Positions 1 to 6,115 of a stretch of 14,452 nucleotides of DNA are shown here, piece after piece; the first letter of the stretch is position 1, and every line of letters begins with the position of its first letter. The notes beneath the pieces were generated by a model that was not told the DNA's origin, did no database searches, and saw nothing but the letters and a program-made list of their open reading frames with translations. Origin of the DNA: Candidatus Njordarchaeota archaeon (GTDB lineage: Archaea; Thermoproteota; JANJXX01; Panguiarchaeales; Panguiarchaeaceae); contig JAGSHR010000076.1 in NCBI GenBank assembly GCA_029855985.1, positions 1-14,452 of the forward strand, in the 5' to 3' direction. The translations under genes and the position numbers were made by a program.

Positions 1-12
1 AAATAGCTTATC

Positions 13-18
13 AGGAGG
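13..18 (+). promoter_or_regulatory. Ribosome binding site of the M32 carboxypeptidase gene
   Basis: AGGAGG lies 11 bases before the ATG at 30 and is a full match to the archaeal anti-Shine-Dalgarno sequence. It fixes the start of the carboxypeptidase. Any promoter lies outside the window. Confidence 0.75.
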
Positions 19-29
19 AAAACATAGAA

Positions 30-1547
30 ATGATTGATCCCTCCCTATTTCAGAATGAAACAGTTAAGAAGATTTTGGAAAAGTACCACGATTTGTGGGC
101 TATCCACTATGTTGGTGCAGTCGCGTATTGGGATACTGAAACATACATGCCTGAAGGTGCAATAAAAGAGAGGAGCATTGCGTTTGGGAAACTTGCTGTT
201 TTAACTCAGAGAATGCTTCTCCACCCAGAATTCGTCGACCTTGTGGAGAAAGCAACAAAGATTGATAACCTAAACGACTACGAGAAAGGCGTTGTTAGAA
301 CACTAAAGAGGAGTATTGATAAGCTTAAAAAGCTACCCCCAGAGTTTGTTGAGGAATTCTCAAAGGTAACCAATCAGGCCCGCGTTGCATGGAGACAGGC
401 TAAGGAGAAGAACGATTATGATTTGTTTGCTCCATACTTGGAGAAGATCATAGCGTTATCTAGGAAGAAAGCGGAGTACTATGGTTACCAAGAGCACCCA
501 TACGATGCCCTCCTAGATGACTACGAGGAGGGTCTATTAACAAGGGAAGTAGATGAATTATTCTCAAAGTTGAAACCCCAGGTTATTGACATACTAAGAA
601 AAATCATGAACAGCTCAGAGTTCTTGGAAAAACACCCACTGGAAGCGGAAAAATACGACAAAGACAAAATGCATCAGTTAAACCTTGAAATCATGAAAGA
701 ATTTGGTTTCCCCTTTGAAAACGGAAGGCTCGACATTTCCGCCCACCCATTCACCATCGGAATAGGAATCAAGGATGTGAGGATAACAAGCAGATACGAG
801 GGATTTGACTTCAAGAGAAGCCTTCTGGCCACGATACACGAATTCGGGCATGCCACCTACGAATTGCAGATAGATGAGAGATTGATGGGCACGCCCGTCG
901 CAGATGGAGCTTCAATGGGTGTTCACGAATCGCAATCGAGGTTCTGGGAGAACATTATTGGCAGAAGTTTAACATTTGTAGAGACCTACTACGATTTGTT
1001 TAAGAAGTACCTACCATACCTAGACAAATATGATACTTGGGAAATCTACAGATATCTAAACCTCGTGAGACCCGAACTCATAAGAGTTGAAGCAGACGAG
1101 GTAACATACAATCTCCACATAGTCTTAAGATTCGAGATGGAGAAAATGTTCATGGAGGAACAAGTCGATGTCAAAGAGTTACCGCAACTATGGGAGAACA
1201 AGATGGAAGAGTATTTAGGCATAAGGCCAAAGAACTACGCTGAGGGGATACTCCAAGATATTCACTGGTCTCAGGGATCAATAGGTTACTTCCCAACATA
1301 CACATTGGGAACAATACTCGCCGTGCAAATCGCCAAACACATGGAAAAAGACATAGGACCCATAAGCGAACACGTGAGAAAGAGAAACTACAAAGAAATC
1401 AAAGAATGGCTAAGAGAGAAAATACACAAATGGGGTTCGATATACCCGCCAAAAGAACTAATAATGAAAGCTATAGGAGAACCAGTCAAAGTTGAACCAT
1501 TCATAGAATACCTAAAACAGAAATACAGCGAAATATACAAAATTTAA
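30..1547 (+). CDS. Metallocarboxypeptidase, peptidase family M32 (thermostable carboxypeptidase 1 type)
   Basis: A cytoplasmic zinc/cobalt-dependent carboxypeptidase that removes C-terminal amino acids from peptides, probably in peptide turnover. The 505 residues match the roughly 500-residue family length, and the protein resembles the Pyrococcus enzyme from end to end. The active site is complete: HEFGH at residues 270-274 gives two metal ligands (H270, H274) and the catalytic base E271, and HESQS at 299-303 gives the third ligand E300. The family DxRxT motif is DVRIT at 249-253, followed further on by IRVEADEVTYN and GILQDIHW. There is no signal peptide or membrane segment. The ATG at 30 has an AGGAGG site 11 bases upstream. 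A T-rich run follows the stop codon. The next gene has its own promoter, so no operon is implied. Family assignment is secure; the physiological substrate is not visible. Confidence 0.96.
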   Translation: MIDPSLFQNETVKKILEKYHDLWAIHYVGAVAYWDTETYMPEGAIKERSIAFGKLAVLTQRMLLHPEFVDLVEKATKIDNLNDYEKGVVRTLKRSIDKLKKLPPEFVEEFSKVTNQARVAWRQAKEKNDYDLFAPYLEKIIALSRKKAEYYGYQEHPYDALLDDYEEGLLTREVDELFSKLKPQVIDILRKIMNSSEFLEKHPLEAEKYDKDKMHQLNLEIMKEFGFPFENGRLDISAHPFTIGIGIKDVRITSRYEGFDFKRSLLATIHEFGHATYELQIDERLMGTPVADGASMGVHESQSRFWENIIGRSLTFVETYYDLFKKYLPYLDKYDTWEIYRYLNLVRPELIRVEADEVTYNLHIVLRFEMEKMFMEEQVDVKELPQLWENKMEEYLGIRPKNYAEGILQDIHWSQGSIGYFPTYTLGTILAVQIAKHMEKDIGPISEHVRKRNYKEIKEWLREKIHKWGSIYPPKELIMKAIGEPVKVEPFIEYLKQKYSEIYKI

Positions 1548-1560
1548 AATTATTTTTTCT
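1548..1560 (+). terminator. T-rich transcription stop after the carboxypeptidase gene
   Basis: Right after the TAA, the sequence AAATTATTTTTTCT contains a six-T run. Archaeal transcription commonly ends at such U-rich stretches without a hairpin. This is inferred from base composition only. Confidence 0.45.
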
Positions 1561-1638
1561 AGATTCACATTCACAATTAACCATGATAACGGTGGCTCCA
1601 TTTTTTATTTTCCCTGAAATCTGGGTTTTGCTTCAAAA

Positions 1639-1736
1639 TGTTTTCTATAAGAAACAATTATTTTTATATAGTTGTTTTCTGTAAAAAACAATAGTATAAA
1701 TATGATAACCCTGCATAAAGTCCAACTATAAGAAAC
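1639..1736. repeat. Cluster of imperfect palindromes in the ATPase promoter, a candidate operator
   Basis: Copy 1 (1639-1658) and copy 2 (1673-1692) are 20 bases each and agree at 18 positions. Copy 1 contains TTTCT-ATA-AGAAA, an exact inverted repeat with a 3-base spacer; copy 2 keeps the left arm and has one change in the right arm. A third half-site, CTATAAGAAAC, at 1726-1736 is identical to 1645-1655 of copy 1. The first two copies start 34 bases apart, roughly three helical turns. Copy 2 ends just before the TATA-like box at 1695-1702, and the half-site lies about where transcription should start. I saw no further copy elsewhere in the window. The layout suits a repressor or autoregulator, possibly the ATPase, whose DUF4143-type C-terminal part includes a helix-turn-helix-like region. 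That function is inferred. Confidence 0.7.
1695..1702 (+). promoter_or_regulatory. TATA-like promoter of the ATPase gene
   Basis: TATAAATA lies 61 bases before the ATG at 1756. Initiation about 25 bases downstream would give a short leader containing the AAGGAG site at 1741-1746. A second AT-rich box, TTTTTATATA at 1661-1670, lies between the two palindromes and could be an alternative. Confidence 0.5.
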
Positions 1737-1755
1737 TGTCAAGGAGATTATAATC

Positions 1756-3039
1756 ATGTACGAGGACCTACTGGAATTCATTTTAGACAGTTGGATGAAC
1801 AGGATACAGAATGTTAAGCTAATTGAACGGGGGAAACACGTAAACATAAGGGGCTTAATCAATGAACCTAGGAAAATAATCACTGTTGTTGGTCCTAGAC
1901 GCTCTGGGAAAACCTACTACTTGTATCAATTATTTAGAATGTTCAGCGGGGAAACGAATAACTCAATATTCTACGTGAACTTCGAAGATGAAAGGATACC
2001 GGAAGAAAAAATAGTGTTATCCGATTTAATCTCGGTTATAAACAAAAGGGCCAAAACTGAGAATGCACTACTATTGCTAGATGAAATTCAAAGGATGCCA
2101 GAATGGAGTAGATGGGTGAGGAGAATATATGATTCCACGAACTATAGTCTCATCGTGACGGGTTCAACGTCCAAGTTGGCTGGTTACCAGTTGCCTAGTG
2201 CACTCGCTGGTAGGACTATTTCTTTGCTTGTTTTACCTTTGCGGTTCATGGATTTCCTACGGTTTAAGGGATACACGAAATTTAATTACAGAGAAATCTT
2301 GTTTGATGAATACCTATTTTATGGTGGTTTACCCGAGGTCGTGTTGGCTCCAGAATACAAGAAGTTGCAGATTCTCCAAGATTACTTTAGAACCGTTATG
2401 GTGAAGGATATTGCGCGTGGTGAGATAAGGAATTATAGGTTGCTCTCAAATTTCTTGAGGTTACTGGTCAACTCTAAGTTCTTTTCTATATCCAAGATCT
2501 ACAATATTTTGAAGTCACTGGGATATAAAGTCGGTAAAAATACTTTATCTGACTATCTAACAAGAGCGGAGGAGGCTTTCTTTTCAGACTCTCTCTACGT
2601 TTATTCTCCAAAAGCAAAGGTTAAGCTACAATTACCTAGAAAAGTGTTCGTTTTGGATAACGGTTACATTTCTGCATTAATGACTAATATTGATAAAGGT
2701 CGCCTATTAGAGAATCTAGTTTATGTGGAGTTGAAAAGGAGGTATTGGAGTAACCCTCTAGTGGATATTAACTATATGCTTGTTGACGGTAAAGAGGTCG
2801 ATTTCGTAATTATCCGTGAAGGTAAACCCGTGGAACTCATCCAGGTCGCATATGACTTAACTGACCCAACAGTGTTAGGTAGGGAGCTTGACGCAATTAA
2901 GTCAGCGTGGACAAAAATAGGCAAAATCCCATCCAAGATTATTACGGGAACTACATTTAAGGAGAGAACCATTAGGGGCGTAGAGATTCTTCCTTATTGG
3001 GAATGGGAAGCAAAAATTACGCCAAATCAAACCATTTGA
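1756..3039 (+). CDS. Archaeal AAA-type ATPase with C-terminal DUF4143 (COG1373-like)
   Basis: A 427-residue P-loop ATPase of the group expanded in many archaea; its cellular role is poorly known. Walker A is GPRRSGKT (46-53), Walker B is LLLLDE (105-110), and VTGSTSKL (134-141) is the sensor region. Next come the family signature EYLFYGGLPEVV (185-196) and a helix-turn-helix-like stretch TLSDYLTRAEEAFF (263-276). The DUF4143 end resembles a PD-(D/E)xK nuclease fold: ENLVYVELKRR (319-329), EVDF (347-350) and ELIQVAYD (360-367). In the last motif glutamine stands where a catalytic lysine would be expected, so nuclease activity is doubtful. The ATG has AAGGAG nine bases upstream. The gene is flanked by unrelated genes with separate promoters and carries a palindrome cluster upstream. 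It looks like a self-contained regulated unit, possibly acquired by transfer, although its base use does not stand out. Confidence 0.92.
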   Translation: MYEDLLEFILDSWMNRIQNVKLIERGKHVNIRGLINEPRKIITVVGPRRSGKTYYLYQLFRMFSGETNNSIFYVNFEDERIPEEKIVLSDLISVINKRAKTENALLLLDEIQRMPEWSRWVRRIYDSTNYSLIVTGSTSKLAGYQLPSALAGRTISLLVLPLRFMDFLRFKGYTKFNYREILFDEYLFYGGLPEVVLAPEYKKLQILQDYFRTVMVKDIARGEIRNYRLLSNFLRLLVNSKFFSISKIYNILKSLGYKVGKNTLSDYLTRAEEAFFSDSLYVYSPKAKVKLQLPRKVFVLDNGYISALMTNIDKGRLLENLVYVELKRRYWSNPLVDINYMLVDGKEVDFVIIREGKPVELIQVAYDLTDPTVLGRELDAIKSAWTKIGKIPSKIITGTTFKERTIRGVEILPYWEWEAKITPNQTI

Positions 3040-3097
3040 TTCTCGTGGCACTTCGAAAGCGCTCCCTAAAAATTGAAACTTTTCGTTTTGGGTTAAG

Positions 3098-3106
3098 TTT
3101 TTTATA
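3098..3106 (+). promoter_or_regulatory. TATA-like promoter of the glycosidase/HTH gene pair
   Basis: TTTTTTATA in the 3040-3166 gap would start transcription near 3130, leaving room for the GGGGTGATC ribosome binding site at 3156-3164. It is the strongest TATA-like element in this gap. Confidence 0.45.
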
Positions 3107-3155
3107 GCACTACATCTTTTAATATTCCTTTAAATTTTTTCTCTTTGCTGTGAAT

Positions 3156-3164
3156 GGGGTGATC
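3156..3164 (+). promoter_or_regulatory. Ribosome binding site that places the glycosidase start at ACG 3167
   Basis: GGGGTGATC contains GGTGATC, an exact match to the downstream part of the archaeal anti-Shine-Dalgarno target AGGAGGTGATC. The next in-frame codons are ACG (3167), GCT and CGA. The first conventional start codons, TTG at 3200 and ATG at 3206, are 35 or more bases away, too far to use this site. The same GGTGAT element precedes the genes at 4280 and 12458, so it is a local habit. Confidence 0.6.
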
Positions 3165-3166
3165 TT

Positions 3167-4255
3167 ACGGCTCGAAAACCATGGATTGGACCCATAATTT
3201 TGCTCATGGTCATCGCGTACGTAAGCATTAATCTCCCAACTGTTAGAGCACCTTCTAATAATCTGCTTATAATTAGTTGGGGTTACCAACTTCAAAATGC
3301 TGACCCAAGCCAAATAGCTAACACAAGTTTTGACTTAGTAGTAATTGATTACTCTAGAGATGGAAGTGAAGCCGGGGAATACACGATTTCAGAAATAGAA
3401 TTAATTAAGGATAGTGGGGTCATCCCTGTTGCTTATATTAGTATTGGTGAAGCCGAGGACTACCGTTATTATTGGAATGAATCATGGTTCACTAATCCGC
3501 CAAGTTGGTTGGGCCACGAAAACCCAGAGTGGCCCGGTAATTACCCAGTGAAATACTGGGATCGCGATTGGCAAAAAATAATTTTCAACTACTTAGACAG
3601 GATTATTTCTCAGGGATTCATGGGTGTCTATCTTGACAAGATTGACTCCTTTGAGTATTGGAGTGACCCTAACAACGGGGAGGGTTTTCATATTAGTGAG
3701 GAGGAAGCTGCTGCTCGAATGATTGATTTTGTTGCCAGTATCGCTGATTACTGTAGAAATCGAACGGGAAACCCGGACTTTCTTGTGATCCCTCAGAACG
3801 GTGAGAATATCATAGATTACGATCAGAATGGCACATACTTAGAGAAGATTTCTGGTATTGGCGTTGAGGACCTATGGTATAATGGATTACAACCGAACCC
3901 TGAAAGTTATGTGCAAGAGAGGATACAGTATTTGGATTTGATAAAAGAGCATGATAAAATCGTTTTGTCCGTTGATTACGTTGATGACGGGACAGGTTAT
4001 GTTGGGGAGAATAAAGAGCGTATCGATGATTACATAAACAAGGCTAGAAGTAAGGGTTACATACCCTATGCCGCTAAAAGTGATAGAGCACTAGATGAAT
4101 TAAATATTATTCCTGGCGTTCAACCCCTAGAATTGATCTCAGATGGTGCCGAAAACCCCCTTGATGATTTAACTGTGTATATTCTCGCCACTTTTACTCT
4201 AATAGTGACCTTACTCGGTACAATTCTGATAAAACTTAAGTTAAAACAAAGATAA
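3167..4255 (+). CDS. Secreted, membrane-anchored GH114/TM1410-like glycoside hydrolase (COG2342-like)
   Basis: A TIM-barrel protein related to the endo-alpha-1,4-polygalactosaminidase (GH114) and TM1410 families, which cleave or are thought to cleave amino-sugar polysaccharides. Counting from ACG 3167 (362 residues), the N-terminus begins MARKPWIGPII and forms a typical signal peptide; starting at TTG 3200 or ATG 3206 would lose its basic residues. Family motifs follow: VVIDYSRDG near 58-66, YISIGEAEDYR (90-100), GVYLDKIDSFEYW (153-165, with D157 the likely catalytic acid), VIPQNGENI (207-215), GVEDLWYNG (E234 a second candidate acid) and VLSVDYVDD (266-274). A hydrophobic segment at about 336-356 followed by KLKLKQR anchors the C-terminus, leaving the enzyme outside the cell. 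The next gene starts 24 bases later, implying an operon. Family placement is good; the substrate is unknown, and the start codon is either a real ACG or a consensus error for ATG. Confidence 0.82.
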   Translation, partial: TARKPWIGPIILLMVIAYVSINLPTVRAPSNNLLIISWGYQLQNADPSQIANTSFDLVVIDYSRDGSEAGEYTISEIELIKDSGVIPVAYISIGEAEDYRYYWNESWFTNPPSWLGHENPEWPGNYPVKYWDRDWQKIIFNYLDRIISQGFMGVYLDKIDSFEYWSDPNNGEGFHISEEEAAARMIDFVASIADYCRNRTGNPDFLVIPQNGENIIDYDQNGTYLEKISGIGVEDLWYNGLQPNPESYVQERIQYLDLIKEHDKIVLSVDYVDDGTGYVGENKERIDDYINKARSKGYIPYAAKSDRALDELNIIPGVQPLELISDGAENPLDDLTVYILATFTLIVTLLGTILIKLKLKQR

Positions 4256-4279
4256 AACCAGCGTTTTGGTGATGTTAAA

Positions 4280-4987
4280 ATGGAAACCCTAACGCTTGCA
4301 CTTTTAATAACAGAGACAATACTCCTATTGCTGACAATTGTGCTCTTATATTTGAGTACAAGGGAGCAATCTGAAAGAAGAAAACTTTTGGAGTCAATGA
4401 TTTACACAACTAGAATGCTTTCAACAGAAGAATACTTTCACATTGTAACAGAGGGGTTCCTTGATGCTAGAAAGGAAGTTTTAGCGATAGTTTCAGGACG
4501 AAAACCAAAAAGCGACTCGGAGTGGGAGAGGCTCGCGAGGATAATAAAGGTCATAAAGAGAGCCGTTAAAAGAGGCGTTAATGTGAAATTCATTATTCCT
4601 GCGATGGAAGATAGAGTTCAGGTCGCGTACATGTACAAGGAAGCTGGCGCGGAAATAAAATTCATGCAAGGATTAATCCTAAACGAAATGAGAACAATGA
4701 TTATAGATGATAAGATATCAATAATAGGCTTACCCGAAAAAACTGGGCGAGGCCAACCAACAAGAAAGGGTTACAAAATACCATCAAGACTTCTAAGCGG
4801 ATTATTAAAGCAAGAATTTGAGAAATTCTGGAATAGTAGCGATGCATACACCTTCGAAGACTATCTAAAGAAAACAGTTAAAACAATTTTAACAAATCAC
4901 CCCAACATAAATTCGGATTCAATCGCAAAACACCTAGAAATACCAAGACCACTCGTTGAAAAGATAATAGAAGAAATGCACGATTAG
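4280..4987 (+). CDS. Membrane protein with degenerate PLD-like domain and C-terminal winged helix
   Basis: A 235-residue protein of unrecognised specific function. One N-terminal membrane helix (about 5-25) is followed by a charged stretch and a phospholipase-D-like alpha/beta domain (about 50-187). At the usual HxK(x4)D site the sequence is E136-x-R138-(x4)-D143, so the catalytic histidine and lysine are both gone and the domain probably binds rather than cleaves. The C-terminus (about 196-234), containing SDSIAKHLEIPRPLVEKII, looks like a winged helix-turn-helix. Order and topology suggest a membrane-tethered transcription regulator, similar in idea to archaeal TrmB-like proteins whose sensor domain is also PLD-like. 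GGTGAT sits six bases before the ATG. The gene is 24 bases behind the secreted glycosidase and probably co-transcribed, so it may sense or regulate surface-polysaccharide processing. The domain reading is moderately sure; the regulatory role is inferred. Confidence 0.75.
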   Translation: METLTLALLITETILLLLTIVLLYLSTREQSERRKLLESMIYTTRMLSTEEYFHIVTEGFLDARKEVLAIVSGRKPKSDSEWERLARIIKVIKRAVKRGVNVKFIIPAMEDRVQVAYMYKEAGAEIKFMQGLILNEMRTMIIDDKISIIGLPEKTGRGQPTRKGYKIPSRLLSGLLKQEFEKFWNSSDAYTFEDYLKKTVKTILTNHPNINSDSIAKHLEIPRPLVEKIIEEMHD

Positions 4988-5002
4988 CACTAAAAAACCC
5001 TT

Positions 5003-5026
5003 AAAACTCTTCTTGAGTCTTTTTTA
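5003..5026 (+). terminator. Weak hairpin plus T-tract after the PLD-like/HTH gene
   Basis: ACTC and GAGT arms around a short loop (5007-5018) are followed by a seven-T run at 5019-5025. A short stem plus T-tract just downstream of the operon end fits a terminator; the T-run alone may be enough in archaea. Confidence 0.45.
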
Positions 5027-5153
5027 AAAGCACAACTTCATCAATTAAACATAGTATTAATAATTCTTTTACCTAGTTGTCCAATTAGCGTTTCTATCTC
5101 TTTACCTAATTACCATTTAAGCCACAAAAAGGTTAGTTATTTAATTTTAATGC

Positions 5154-5164
5154 AATTTATAATA
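5154..5164 (+). promoter_or_regulatory. TATA-like promoter of the alpha/beta hydrolase gene
   Basis: AATTTATAATA lies about 30-40 bases before the start codon. Initiation about 25 bases downstream falls close to the ribosome binding site, so the leader would be very short. Confidence 0.4.
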
Positions 5165-5192
5165 ATAATGGAGATTTCTGCAGGTGAAGAGT

Positions 5193-6050
5193 ATGCGTAA
5201 ATTGGGTGAATTTGTTACGAGTGATGGAGTGACTCTTCGATACTATGAGTACCCCATTGATAGCCCGGAAAATATTTTATTGCATGTTCATGGGATAACC
5301 GGAAGTATCCCTAACGAACTAGATGAATTTGCTGAAAAACTCGGTAAGGAGGGTATTAAAGTCTACAGACTAGTGTTGAGAGGGTATCCGCCATCTGATG
5401 GGAAAACAGGGGACATCGATAGTTTTGACAAGTTCATATCCGATATCATCGAGTTCTACAATTATTTAAGGAAAAAACACGTAAACCTACCGGTATTCGT
5501 TATGGGGCATAGCCTAGGTGGAACCCTAGTTATCCACGCGGCTTACAGAAACCTCAAGGATGTTAACGGAGTAATCCTACATGCGCCAGGATACAAAACG
5601 GGACAAAGATTTAAACTACCCATCAAAAAGGTTCTAAAAGTAGTGTTGGGAGGAATTTTCACCCCTTCAAAGGTGATGGTTGACACTTTAACACCACCTG
5701 AACGGATACCGCATCCTAAGGATAGAGAAGAACTAGAGAGAAAGATAGGTGACCCACACTATGTTCACACTTACTCACCGAGGTTCTTACTTCAAGCTAG
5801 AAAGTATACTAAGATGGTTGGTGAACTAGTGGAAAAATGCAACCAGCCCATGTTAATGATTTATGGAGATGAGGACGGAGTTGTTGAACCAAGCGGTAGC
5901 CAAGAAATCTTTGAGAGATGGGGTGGTGGCGACAAAGACATTTACGTCGTAAAGGGAGGAGGGCACGGAGTCCACGTTGCATATGAATCAATAAACAAGA
6001 TAATAAACTGGATAAAGTCTCACTCTAATAGCAATCAGATAGGTCTCTAA
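5193..6050 (+). CDS. Alpha/beta hydrolase, lysophospholipase/monoacylglycerol lipase-like (Hydrolase_4)
   Basis: A 285-residue cytoplasmic serine hydrolase that probably cleaves an ester, such as a monoacylglycerol or lysophospholipid, or a small peptide or thioester; the substrate cannot be read from the sequence. The oxyanion region is HVHGITG, the nucleophile elbow GHSLGG holds Ser107, the acid is in YGDEDGVV (Asp228) and the catalytic His258 is in GGGHGVH. About 60 residues between elbow and acid (from about 132) form the cap, including a hydrophobic loop after LKVVLGGIFTP. The ATG at 5193 is preferred because AGGTGA at 5182-5187 is well placed; a GTG at 5184 in the same frame would add three residues and has GGAGA upstream. 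There is no signal peptide. The gene stands alone and converges on the acyl-CoA dehydrogenase gene, 65 bases apart. Confidence 0.88.
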   Translation: MRKLGEFVTSDGVTLRYYEYPIDSPENILLHVHGITGSIPNELDEFAEKLGKEGIKVYRLVLRGYPPSDGKTGDIDSFDKFISDIIEFYNYLRKKHVNLPVFVMGHSLGGTLVIHAAYRNLKDVNGVILHAPGYKTGQRFKLPIKKVLKVVLGGIFTPSKVMVDTLTPPERIPHPKDREELERKIGDPHYVHTYSPRFLLQARKYTKMVGELVEKCNQPMLMIYGDEDGVVEPSGSQEIFERWGGGDKDIYVVKGGGHGVHVAYESINKIINWIKSHSNSNQIGL

Positions 6051-6115
6051 ATTAAAAATAAAAAGTTTTTGAAAACATGGTCATGGATTATAGTTTACAG
6101 CGTGAAGGTTCGCTT

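Noticed and set aside
1639..1692. A short CRISPR array or insertion-sequence end
   Set aside because: There are only two near-identical units and one half-site, the spacing is 14 bases, and no cas or transposase gene is present; operator sites fit better.
1605..1883. A 92-residue minus-strand frame covering the palindrome cluster
   Set aside because: It overlaps the ATPase start and promoter; its composition is that of AT-rich non-coding DNA, and it has no recognisable motif.
3159..3197. A 12-codon frame starting GTG ahead of the glycosidase, a possible leader peptide
   Set aside because: The GTG is part of the ribosome binding site itself, and the frame has no attenuator-like structure after it; a chance frame is more likely.
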